NCBI GenBank assembly: GCA_015039465.1
Contig: MU130084.1
Span: forward strand, 135,900 to 151,941
From: Phlegmacium glaucopus
Taxonomy: Eukaryota; Basidiomycota; Agaricomycetes; Agaricales; Cortinariaceae
Direction of reading: 5' to 3'
DNA: 16,042 nt
Positions within the stretch are counted from its first letter, which is position 1. Each line of letters starts with the position of its first letter. Positions 9,704 through 16,042 of this stretch are shown here, one piece after another. The notes below the pieces were generated by a model that did not search any database, was not told the origin of the DNA, and saw only the letters and a program-made list of their open reading frames with translations. A program made the position numbers and the translations under genes.

Positions 9704-11755
9704 ATGCCAGCAGTACCTGCAAATGCTCCCTCACCTACTATTACTTCCTCCAAACCCGATGGAGTCGATTACGAGCCTGATGAGGAATGGAAACTACAGT
9801 TAAGTAAAAGAATCGAAGAGGGCCTTCAGTCAATGGTTGCAGATGCGAAGGAGTGTCAGGCAGCCGAGTTGAGAAATTTTCCAGACACTCCAGAAACACG
9901 TCTGCGCCTCGAGGCTAGTTACAAGCAGGCCATGCAAACCATCAAAGACCTGGCTACGGAGCAGTACAAGCTCGAATTGGATCGCGAATGTAATCAACGC
10001 AGCTGGGCAGTGGGTATTATGATGAATCCTCAGGTTGGCGGTGTACCCATCCCATGCCTCGGGGAACCTCCCGCACATCCAAACTTTGATTACCATCAGC
10101 AAGGTCCTCATCACGATCAACTTAATTTTGGTGATCGAGAAACGGGCTCGTCACGCCGGGGTAACAGTTCAGTCGGCGATGAGTACAATTCAGAGGATGA
10201 TGATAACTTTGAGGAAGGGATAGAGGCTAAGAGAGTTCAAGATCTCGAAGCTAGAAAACAGAAGGACGAAGATTGGAGAGAGGCAGATGATGAGCTCAAG
10301 AAAACAGAGCTCGAGATCCTACGGTTAGCTACTGAGGAAACGAGGAAGAAGAAAGAGGAGGATGAGAGGCGAAAGGAAGAGGAGCGAGAAACAGAGGAGG
10401 CTAGGAGAAGGGAAGAAGATGCCCAAAGGAAGGAGGAGGTATGCAGGAAGGAGGAGGTGGTGAAGAGGAAAGAAGAAGAAGCCGCGGAAAAGGAGGAAGA
10501 GGCCAAGAGGATGGAGGAGGATGCTAAGAAGGAGGAGGAGGAGGCCAAGAGAAAGGAGAAGGAGGCTAAGGGGAAGGAACGAAAAGCTAGGAAGAAGGAA
10601 GCAGCAGCGAAGCGAAAGGAAGACGAGGCTAAACAAAAAGCAGAGGAGTTGAGCAAGAAGGAGGAAGAAACCAGACAAAGGGCAGCGCAATTAGAGGAAG
10701 ATGCAGAAAGAGCCAAACGAATGTATTTGGAAGCCCAGTTAATTGCCGAGGATGCGCTGAAAAAACAGGAGGACCTCAAGAAGATAGAGGAGAGTGCTCG
10801 CAAGAAAGATATGGAGATGAAAGAGAGAGAGGGTATCTTGCGCCGGCGTGAGGAGGAGTTGATGCGCCGAGAGGCGGACAACTTCCGTAGGGAGGAAGAG
10901 GTTGGGAAGAAGGAGGAGGAGGCTAAGCAGAAAGAGGCGGCAGTCAGGGAGGAAGTCAGGAAGGAGGAGAGAAGAAAAAAGGAAGAATTGCAGGAGGAGG
11001 CCAGGAAAGAGGAGGCGAGAAGGGGGGAAGCGAGAAAGGAGGAGGCGAGAAAAAAGGAGGCGAGAAAGGAGGAAGAAATTGCTGAAAACCAACAGAAGTT
11101 TGCCGAGGATGTGCTGAAAAAACAGGACGTCGAGAAAATGGAGGAAGTTTGTAAGAAAGATATGGAGATGGGAGCAAGAGAGGATATCCTGTGCCGGCGT
11201 GAGGAGGAGTTGATATGTCGAGAGGAGGAGGCTAAGAGGAAGGAGAGAGAGGTTGAGAGAAAGGTGCAAGATGCTAAGGAGGCGGCAGCAAAGTGGAAGG
11301 AGGATGAGGCTGGACGGAAAGCAGAGGAGTTGAGCAGGAAGGAAGAAGTGACCAGACAAAGGGCGGCGCAATTAGAGGCAGACGCAGAGAGAACCAAACA
11401 AATCCAGTTGGGAGCGCAAAGAATCACTGAGGATGCACTGAAAATATGGGAGAGCGTCAGGAAAATGGAGGAGGATGCTCGCAAGAAAGATATGGATATC
11501 AAGGAGAGAGAGGATATCCTGCGCCAGCGTGAAGACTTGATACATCGAAAGGGGGAGGCAAAGAGGATGGTCCTCCTTCTCAGCATTTTGCTCCTTTTTT
11601 GCAGCTTCTTTCTTTTTCCTCTTCACCTCCTCCTCCTTCCTGCGTACTTTTTCCTCCCTCTTTCGGGCATATTCCTCCCTTCCCATAACCTCTCCTTCTT
11701 CTTGTTCCTCTTCTTTCAGCTCCTCCTCGTCCTCTCCTTCCTAGCCAACCGTTGA
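9704..11755 (+). CDS. E/K/R-rich coiled-coil protein, 3' end rearranged
   Basis: The single open frame of 683 codons has no obvious intron. Residues 1-20 are Pro/Ser-rich. About 22-105 form a charged helical domain (D-Y-E-P-D-E-E-W-K ... L-A-T-E-Q-Y-K-L-E-L-D-R-E) that also looks conserved in type with other agaric proteins, though I cannot name it. About 106-180 is a Pro/Gly/acidic linker with H-P-N-F-D-Y-H-Q-Q-G and E-Y-N-S-E-D-D-D-N. From about 185 to 622 it is almost pure E/K/R/A coiled coil with internal repeats. The last ~62 residues (from about 11569) are abruptly hydrophobic Leu/Phe. That DNA is an inverted copy of the gene's own coiled-coil region, so the tail is antisense sequence read by accident. 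The native C-terminus is probably lost. A structural or scaffold role is likely from the coiled coil alone. No enzymatic motif is seen. Confidence 0.65.
   Translation: MPAVPANAPSPTITSSKPDGVDYEPDEEWKLQLSKRIEEGLQSMVADAKECQAAELRNFPDTPETRLRLEASYKQAMQTIKDLATEQYKLELDRECNQRSWAVGIMMNPQVGGVPIPCLGEPPAHPNFDYHQQGPHHDQLNFGDRETGSSRRGNSSVGDEYNSEDDDNFEEGIEAKRVQDLEARKQKDEDWREADDELKKTELEILRLATEETRKKKEEDERRKEEERETEEARRREEDAQRKEEVCRKEEVVKRKEEEAAEKEEEAKRMEEDAKKEEEEAKRKEKEAKGKERKARKKEAAAKRKEDEAKQKAEELSKKEEETRQRAAQLEEDAERAKRMYLEAQLIAEDALKKQEDLKKIEESARKKDMEMKEREGILRRREEELMRREADNFRREEEVGKKEEEAKQKEAAVREEVRKEERRKKEELQEEARKEEARRGEARKEEARKKEARKEEEIAENQQKFAEDVLKKQDVEKMEEVCKKDMEMGAREDILCRREEELICREEEAKRKEREVERKVQDAKEAAAKWKEDEAGRKAEELSRKEEVTRQRAAQLEADAERTKQIQLGAQRITEDALKIWESVRKMEEDARKKDMDIKEREDILRQREDLIHRKGEAKRMVLLLSILLLFCSFFLFPLHLLLLPAYFFLPLSGIFLPSHNLSFFLFLFFQLLLVLSFLANR
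10585..11545 (+). repeat. Internal repeats in the coiled-coil gene
   Basis: A module of about 80 residues recurs: A-E-E-L-S-K-K-E-E-E-T-R-Q-R-A-A-Q-L through E-D-A-L-K-K-Q ... R-K-K-D-M-E-M-K-E-R-E and R-R-R-E-E-E-L. It is nearly complete at about 10630-10880 and 11310-11545. A shorter copy lacking the first half is at about 11090-11235 (F-A-E-D-V-L-K-K-Q ... C-K-K-D-M-E-M). The copies are diverged but share DNA phrases such as agaaagatatggagatg, so they arose by internal duplication. Confidence 0.75.
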
Positions 11756-12000
11756 AGGTCAAGTCGTGCCCTCTTAACCTCATCCTCTGCTTCTCCTATC
11801 TTCTTCAAGCCTTCTGTATTGTGACTTCCAGATCCCTAATCCTCTTAGCCTTCATTTCACCCTTAGAACTATCATCACCCTCTGAATCTGAGTAGTTCGC
11901 GTCGGCGGCCGTATTGTTACTGTCATTTCTCTTCTTCTCTTGGTTTCCTCCTTCTTGAAGCTGCGAAAAGTAGAGGAGTTGAGCAGGACGGAGGAAGGAA
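11569..12000 (-). pseudogene. Inverted, decayed copy of the coiled-coil gene 5' part
   Basis: On the minus strand the frame near 11920-11810 reads N-Y-S-D-S-E-G-D-D ... K-A-K-R-I-R-D-L-E-V. This parallels E-Y-N-S-E-D-D-D-N ... E-A-K-R-V-Q-D-L-E-A of the main gene. A TGA follows (11805-11807) and homology continues in another frame as A-E-D-E-V-K-R-A-R-L-D-L-Q-R-L-A. It then continues with E-E-Y-A-R-K-R-E-E-K-V-R-R-K-E-E-E-V-K down to about 11569. It matches main-gene positions of roughly 10150-10530. It has frameshifts and no start, so it is not functional. It abuts the main gene 3' end in a fold-back arrangement centred on gaggatggtcctcc. Confidence 0.75.
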
Positions 12001-12183
12001 GACACAGAAAGAACCATACAAATGCGGTTGGAAGCCCAGAGGATGTACTAAAAAAAACAGGAGGAGATGGCGCAATTAGTACATTTGGAAGCACGGCAAA
12101 CGCTCGTCGCAGTCCGACTCTCATTATCAGAGCCATTTCAGTTTCTTCATTACTCTTACACTCATCGAGCATCCTTTATATAT
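11960..12183 (+). pseudogene. Direct-orientation 3' fragment of the coiled-coil gene
   Basis: The plus-strand sequence from about 11963 reads K-V-E-E-L-S-R-T-E-E, matching K-A-E-E-L-S-R-K-E-E of the main gene at about 11320. DNA similarity continues (gacacagaaagaaccatacaaatgcggttggaagcc versus the 11380 region), but with an internal deletion and frameshift. A frame with A-Q-L-V-H-L-E-A-R-Q-T-L follows and ends at about 12198. This piece lies beyond the inverted segment, so it may be the original continuation of the main gene displaced by the inversion. Confidence 0.55.
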
Positions 12184-13131
12184 ACCTCATACCCGTGAAC
12201 AATAGTAATACACGCGAATTGTCTACGAGCCAATCGTCGAACAAAGATCCCGCCCACCCAGCAGTTCAGCTCCGAAGTGATGATAGATGAGGCTGGAACA
12301 CTGAAAATTTTGGTAGTAAAATTTACCGGTGCCGTATGATGGCCGTACTTCGCTTGTTGATTTCTTATAGAATTGTGCAACCCGCCGTAGAACATCTTAG
12401 TCACGAAATCATCTCCATCGTCGTCGTCTTTCAGTTGAGGTTCTCCGTACGCCAGAAAGGGAAGCACAGCATGCGAGTTCTGCGAGGGTAGCATATTGAT
12501 TGAAGTGCTGATAACCTTGGGTTGTCGGTCAGGTACATGTCGAGACGTGGGTGCGCAAAGGACAAGAAGGGCCAGTATATTGGCAAAACGAGCGATCACA
12601 CTGCACATTTCGAGGAGCTTGAGAAGCCTGAGGCATGTTGCCGACAGCCACCATTGGATAAGCACCATCTGTGCCCAAAATTCGGATGAACAAATAATAG
12701 AAAGTGAGTTGAAATAAACTAGACATATCAACTTGCTGGGCGCTTGCAACCTGTTGACGAACAATAGAATGACTATCTGGAAATGGGGCCTATGTTTGAA
12801 TTGAGAAAAGGATGACAAAAAACGAAAAGTATTGGGCACTTACCATGATTTGAATCTTCGTTACCAGATTGTAAGCCGCCCTGAGGTGGGATTGAGGCCG
12901 TACGAAAACGTGTCTGGATTGAGAAGAGAAAGGACAACACCCGAAGCTTTTCCGAGTCAGTGACGCACCCAAGACGCACCATGACTTGGACGTCAGGGTG
13001 TGGGCGGCGCCGGGTGGTTTCTTTCCCCTGGTAATACTGGAAACATTCGTGGCAAAGGTAGCACCCGGGATGCATAATGCGTTCACAAGCCACAGTTGCT
13101 GCCTGTTCTGTTGTAAAGTCGGCTTCGTAAT
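12162..13131 (-). CDS. Multi-intron gene or remnant with Cys cluster
   Basis: Reading minus, an exon with E-R-I-M-H-P-G-C-Y-L-C-H-E-C-F-Q-Y-Y is followed by good splice sites. Candidate introns are 12979-12914 (66 nt, gtgcgt, strong pyrimidine tract), 12843-12777 (67 nt, gtaagt), 12719-12669 (51 nt) and 12601-12508 (94 nt). The spliced frame stays open through S-I-P-P-Q-G-G-L-Q-S-G, A-Q-Q-V-D-M-S and a Q/P-rich stretch. It continues to L-A-Y-G-E-P-Q-L-K-D-D-D-D-G-D-D and a stop at 12162. The C-x2-C-x2-C cluster with adjacent His could bind zinc. The family is not recognised. I could not find a convincing start: the first exon is preceded by a stop unless another intron is present. It lies right beside the F-box remnant, so it may be 5'-truncated. 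Confidence 0.4.
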
Positions 13132-13213
13132 CAGAGTCTCAGGTCAGGAGAATTTGCAGAGCTTGTCACAGAAAAGAAGGTTGAATAAGGGGCAGAGATT
13201 GAAAAGCTAACCA

Positions 13214-13545
13214 TTTCGTTTGTGTGAGATGGTGAGCTTGATCGTACTACTTAGTTCTCCTCAGTCACTTGCACGTGGTCCAGAAATACTTCTCTCGGCT
13301 GGGGGCAGATAAGGAAAAGAGTTAACGGAACGTTCCGGCATTCGGTGAGGACAGTCAGAGGTTCGGAAGAGAATGAGTGCATGAGCCGTTCTACGACGAG
13401 TATATGGTCCTATAATATAAATGAGCGCGTGATTCCGGAAAGGTGAAGTTTATGTGGCGGCATCGGCGATTTGGCAAGAAGTTCGACCATGTTGATGAAG
13501 GTAAGATCGTTAAAAAGCCACCCCCTTTTCGTTTGTGTGAGATGG
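13214..13545. repeat. 19-bp exact direct repeat at F-box remnant
   Basis: The sequence tttcgtttgtgtgagatgg occurs at 13214-13232 and 13527-13545. The right copy lies in the F-box-like coding part (minus: L-H-L-T-Q-T-K). Similarity continues weakly past the left copy on the minus strand (H-H-L-T-Q-T-K-W-L-A-F-Q). The left copy may therefore be a sliver of a second F-box gene copy. Confidence 0.55.
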
Positions 13546-13817
13546 AGAGTGTAACCACGTACTCGGTTGGCGAATGATGGCTCATCTCTCAAGATCTTTC
13601 TCATCGTTTCCAGCTTGTTGGGTGTTCTACTCTCGCTTCTGGAGCTGTAGCCCAAGTGGAGGTCCTCGAAGATGTATGCCTGACACAACCGAGTGAATAC
13701 CCTATCGACAAAGGACAAATTATGGAGACGTTCATTCGAAAATGGGAGCTTGGCTATATGGTCGACCATGCAAACGAACAGATCATCTGGGAGGAGAGAA
13801 AGAGGCGGGTTCAACAT
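13251..13817 (-). pseudogene. F-box-like protein gene with internal stop
   Basis: From ATG 13817 the frame reads L-L-P-D-D-L-F-V-C-M-V-D-H-I-A-K-L, then N-L-S-F-V-D-R-V-F-T-R-L-C and Y-I-F-E-D-L-H-L. This is an F-box-like start as in a large Agaricomycete family. L-R-D-E-P-S-F-A-N-R-V-R and G-W-L-F-N-D ... L-L-A-K-S-P-M-P-P-H-K-L follow and are also typical of it in my memory. A TAG at 13410-13412 ends the frame after 135 codons. The same frame then continues with L-V-V-E-R-L-M-H-S-F and E-C-R-N-V-P-L-T-L-F-L-I-C-P, again family-like, to TAA at 13251-13253. Family members are usually much longer, so the 3' part is also missing. F-box proteins recruit substrates to SCF ubiquitin ligases. This copy looks dead, or yields only a short F-box-containing product. 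Confidence 0.7.
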
Positions 13818-13843
13818 GACGGTGAAGGGCTAATTTTATTTTA

Positions 13844-14035
13844 ACAAATATCCTAAAATGGTCAAAACCATAAGAATAAGAGGATTTCAAACTCAGTTAA
13901 AATTAAATTAGTATGTATTTGTACTTGCTTGCTGATCTAGAGTGCCCAGGAAGTTGAACGTAGTCGTTGAAAGTGACCGGCTCTTTGCTCTCTATTTTTG
14001 TTGTTCACACTTCACCTTGTTCCGTTTCGACTACA
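13844..14035. promoter_or_regulatory. Intergenic and possible promoter of the 14036 gene
   Basis: The sequence is AT-rich at first. From 13980 to 14030 it is T/C-rich (ctctttgctctctatttttgttg...ccttgttccg), as in many fungal core promoters and 5' UTRs. It ends at the ATG in acaATGATA. No clear TATA box is seen. Confidence 0.3.
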
Positions 14036-14504
14036 ATGATACCAAATGCTTTGAATTTTCCTTCCGGCTCGTCTCGTTTCCCTGAATATACACAAGTCGA
14101 CACAGACTCGAAAGCCAACTTCGGTGAACGCTCTTGTACAGATTCGGGCCATATTACAATTATAGAAGGGTTCAAAAATCAAGCTATGGAGAAACCTAGA
14201 ACGAATTATCTGAGGCTACCAGCTCCTCTACGACCAACTACTAATCCGATATCTCTCAACTCTGGTCTGGTAACTGCCCAACTAGCGCCGTCGGGATTCG
14301 AGACCGTAGACAGCGAAGTGCGGTGATTCTAACATGGCTGTGGATCTTATTTCCTCAGCCAGGCCTATCTCCTATTGAAACCGGTGCGGTAGAAAAAGGA
14401 ACACAAAGGTGATGAAGGGCCTTCCAGGTATACGCTGTTAGGCACATTTACTTATTATTACGGTCTCCCATTATTTTTCTTCGTATTGCAGCATCACGGA
14501 CTGA
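14036..14504 (+). CDS. Hypothetical protein, about 110 aa, three-exon model
   Basis: The ATG at 14036 opens a frame of mixed, Ser/Thr/Pro-rich composition without a recognisable domain. A model with exons 14036-14305, 14359-14408 and 14492-14504 uses introns gtagac...cctcag (53 nt, with ttctaaca as branch site) and gtgatg...ttgcag (83 nt). It ends at TGA 14502-14504. Without splicing the frame stops at 14326. The gene converges on the 14599-15661 gene with about 95 bp between stops. No signal peptide, membrane segment or known motif is visible. It could be a small orphan gene or chance. Confidence 0.3.
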
Positions 14505-14598
14505 GCTTCAAGCCTTCAATTTTGCGCATCTCATCCATGGCACTACACATCTTCGTTCGTATCTACACCCAAGAAAGTTCAGCTACAAACCGCCTCCC

Positions 14599-15661
14599 TT
14601 ACTTCTTCCCCTCCTTCTTCGATGCGGCAATGCGAGCAGAGGCCCTGATTCCTCCTGCTGGGCTGGGTTCGTCAGGCTTCGAGGTCCCCTCGTTATTCAT
14701 CGCGTTGTGAGGCGTCTCTTTGACAGCGGACGATGACTCCGAGGATCCTGCTGGGCTGGGTTCATCAAAGTTCGAGATCCTCTTGATCGCTTCACTAAAC
14801 GTCTGTTCGAATGTTGGTTTTCTGAGAATGTCGCGGCGAAACCGTGACTTTGCGAGCCAAGCGACTGATTAGAGACGAAATACTTGTAGCAGAAAAAAAA
14901 CTCACAGCTTTGAACGCCTTTGTAAGCTCTTTAGCAGTGTCTATGGCAGTTGGAGAGCTGAGTTTGATAAATTTTTTGAGCGGTCCACTACATGTGGTAG
15001 ATTTTCCCTTTAACAACTTCGTAATCACCCGACCTTTCTACAGCGGAGTGAGACACAGGGAATACATGTCAGCAGGTCAAGAGAATCTTACCTCCTGATT
15101 GATATTTCTAGGGATTAGTACCATATTTCCCGGCCCGTTGATAATATCCCTGATTTGGTTTATGAGCTTCTGGTCATCGCCGTCAACACTATGTAAAAGG
15201 ATAAACACGGCGGTTAGGTGGTGCTGCCGCATGATCGGAACGGGGACGTACTCAAGATTGAGACCCCAGACCTCGCGAATTTGGTGGTTGATCATTTGAA
15301 TTTCATAAATATGATCTACAATCAGAAAAAAAAACAGTGGTTAGCGTGAGCAGTAGACATTCCAAAGCGACATACCAGCGTCCATATCCATACTACCCTC
15401 CTTTAGCATTTTTTTCACATGGGCCGCATGGGCCGCACGGTCCTTTTGGTTGAGAGGTTTGCGAAAATCGCCGTCATACGAATATGGATGTTGTTCAGCA
15501 TTTGCTTGACAGTCCGTGCTGGAGGCTGAATATATTTTCCTAATAATACTATCTCGTCTCTCTAGTTCGACCCAAGACGATGGGACAACGAGCGCGACAC
15601 AGACGAAAGAGAGCGCAGACAGAACAGTGATGAAGGTAGATAGGATCAGCGACCAGCGCAT
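14599..15661 (-). CDS. Secreted protein with HNH-nuclease-like signature
   Basis: Exons (minus) are 15661-15376, 15315-15092, 15037-14906 and 14847-14599. The introns are 60, 54 and 58 nt with donors gtatgt, gtaaga and gtgagt, and the last has a ctaat branch site about 20 nt before its AG. Frames join exactly to give 296 aa. Residues 4-26 are hydrophobic, fitting a signal peptide or anchor, and R35-R36 is a possible Kex2-type site. D96-H97-I-Y-E-I-Q starts a core that continues to N158-M-V-L-I-P and N167-x2-K170-G171. This DH...N...N-x2-KG order resembles the beta-beta-alpha (HNH/His-Me finger) nuclease fold, which binds a metal ion to cut nucleic acid. I have not verified the family. The tail (about 215-296) is Ser/Pro/Lys-rich with a duplicated D-E-P-S-P-A-G module and ends in a basic R-A-S-A-R-I-A-A-S-K-K. 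It looks intact. Possible roles are nutrient scavenging, defence or interference competition. Confidence 0.75.
14654..14786 (-). repeat. 93-nt duplicated module in the tail of the secreted protein
   Basis: The phrase cctgctgggctgggtt starts at 14654 and again at 14747, exactly 93 nt (31 codons) apart. Similarity extends on the higher-coordinate side (ttcgtcaggcttcgag versus ttcatcaaagttcgag). In protein terms D-E-P-S-P-A-G occurs twice in the same frame. Confidence 0.7.
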
Positions 15662-15750
15662 GATTATTCAATAAGGGAGGGGGTAGAAAATAGGGTGTGG
15701 GGACCAGCCTGGCAGAGCGAGCATTCTAATGACTGGTATTTATTGGACTC

Positions 15751-15758
15751 TTATATAA
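15751..15758 (-). promoter_or_regulatory. TATA-like box for the secreted-protein gene
   Basis: ttatataa (minus strand ttatataa, within cattatataagag) lies about 90 bp upstream of the minus-strand ATG at 15661. That distance suits a fungal TATA box with a short 5' UTR. Confidence 0.45.
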
Positions 15759-15810
15759 TGACAATAACAATATTACACCGCATCAGCAAATTCAGGAAAA
15801 TCCTACAGTG

Positions 15811-15890
15811 TGTCACAGTCATGTCACCAAAATTACAGTTCCCCATAGTTTGTCATAGTCACGTCACCAAACTTATAGTCCATCATAGTG
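15811..15890. repeat. Two adjacent 40-bp imperfect repeats
   Basis: Units 15811-15850 and 15851-15890 align without gaps: tgtcacagtcatgtcaccaa... and tgtcatagtcacgtcaccaa.... The catagt phrase continues to about 15900, so a further partial unit may exist. No coding sense is apparent, and the frame open here is explained by the repeat. Confidence 0.65.
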
Positions 15891-16042
15891 TCCATAGTAT
15901 TCATGTCACACACACTAGCACTGTCCAGAACACTTTTGTCACTATATCACGCTGTACAGCACTGTATAGGAAATACATTGCTACTATTAAGCATTATGAA
16001 GCCCTTGCTTGTTTAAAATATTAAATAATATGAACATAATTT
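15891..16042. other. AT-rich window end, no gene seen
   Basis: The sequence becomes AT-rich towards the edge. The plus-strand frame covering it starts upstream of the 40-bp repeats and shows no protein features. Confidence 0.4.

Noticed and set aside
10237..11586. A 449-codon minus-strand open frame rich in Ser/Leu/Phe opposite the coiled-coil gene
   Set aside because: It is the complement of GAG/AAG-rich coiled-coil codons. Its composition follows from the sense strand, and it has no protein landmarks. Similar minus frames at 10325-10690, 10739-11371 and 8512-8877 are rejected for the same reason.
12162..12839. A single-exon 225-aa protein on the minus strand with an apparent membrane segment
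   Set aside because: The frame crosses several strong splice sites. The hydrophobic part is largely intronic in the spliced model, so the unspliced reading is unlikely.
14486..14710. A 74-codon plus frame after 14486
   Set aside because: Most of it is antisense to exon 4 of the well-supported minus gene ending at 14599.

Overview
The window looks like a piece of an Agaricomycete (mushroom-forming basidiomycete, probably Agaricales) nuclear genome, in an accessory, rearranged, gene-poor region. The evidence is very short introns (about 50-95 nt, GT..AG, with CTRAC/CTAAT-like branch sites), NACHT-type STAND/NLR proteins of the kind expanded in Agaricomycetes, and a broken F-box-like protein of a family I associate with Agaricales. 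No bacterial features, rRNA, tRNA or CRISPR array were seen.

Layout. Positions 1-520 are a GT-rich tandem repeat with a 263-bp period and a C-tract/G-tract hairpin in each unit. Positions 520-2540 hold no confident gene: some short unresolved ORFs (1180-1915) and an AT-rich stretch. Positions 2749-8330 are an NLR cluster of three homologous pieces. From left to right these are a 5'-truncated NLR C-terminal fragment (minus, about 2749-3558), a nearly full-length but broken NLR (minus, 3564-5359), and an apparently intact four-exon NLR (plus, 5600-8330, 847 aa by my splice model). The last two are divergent and share a 240-bp intergenic region. Both begin with a tiny first exon carrying a T-G-[GA]-T-F-N motif, followed by an intron in the same phase.

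Positions 8503-12180 are a coiled-coil locus. The main gene (9704-about 11568, E/K/R-rich) has internal repeats, a decayed fragment of itself upstream (8503-8800), an inverted decayed copy of its 5' part fused directly to its 3' end (11569-12000, minus), and a direct-orientation fragment beyond that (11960-12180). The open frame at 11569-11755 that seems to add a hydrophobic tail is antisense of coiled-coil coding sequence.

Positions 12162-13131 (minus) hold a multi-intron gene or gene remnant with a Cys cluster. Positions 13251-13817 (minus) are an F-box-like gene interrupted by one in-frame TAG. Position 14036 begins a small plus-strand gene model of low confidence. Positions 14599-15661 (minus) are a well-supported four-exon gene for a secreted 296-aa protein with an HNH-nuclease-like DH...N...N-x2-KG signature and a short internal duplication in its tail. 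The right end has an exact-period 40-bp repeat pair and AT-rich DNA.

How it fits together. One apparently intact NLR sits beside its broken relatives, a duplicating coiled-coil gene, a dead F-box-like gene and a candidate secreted nuclease. This is the birth-and-death pattern expected of fungal recognition and incompatibility loci. A functional link between the genes is only inference from proximity.
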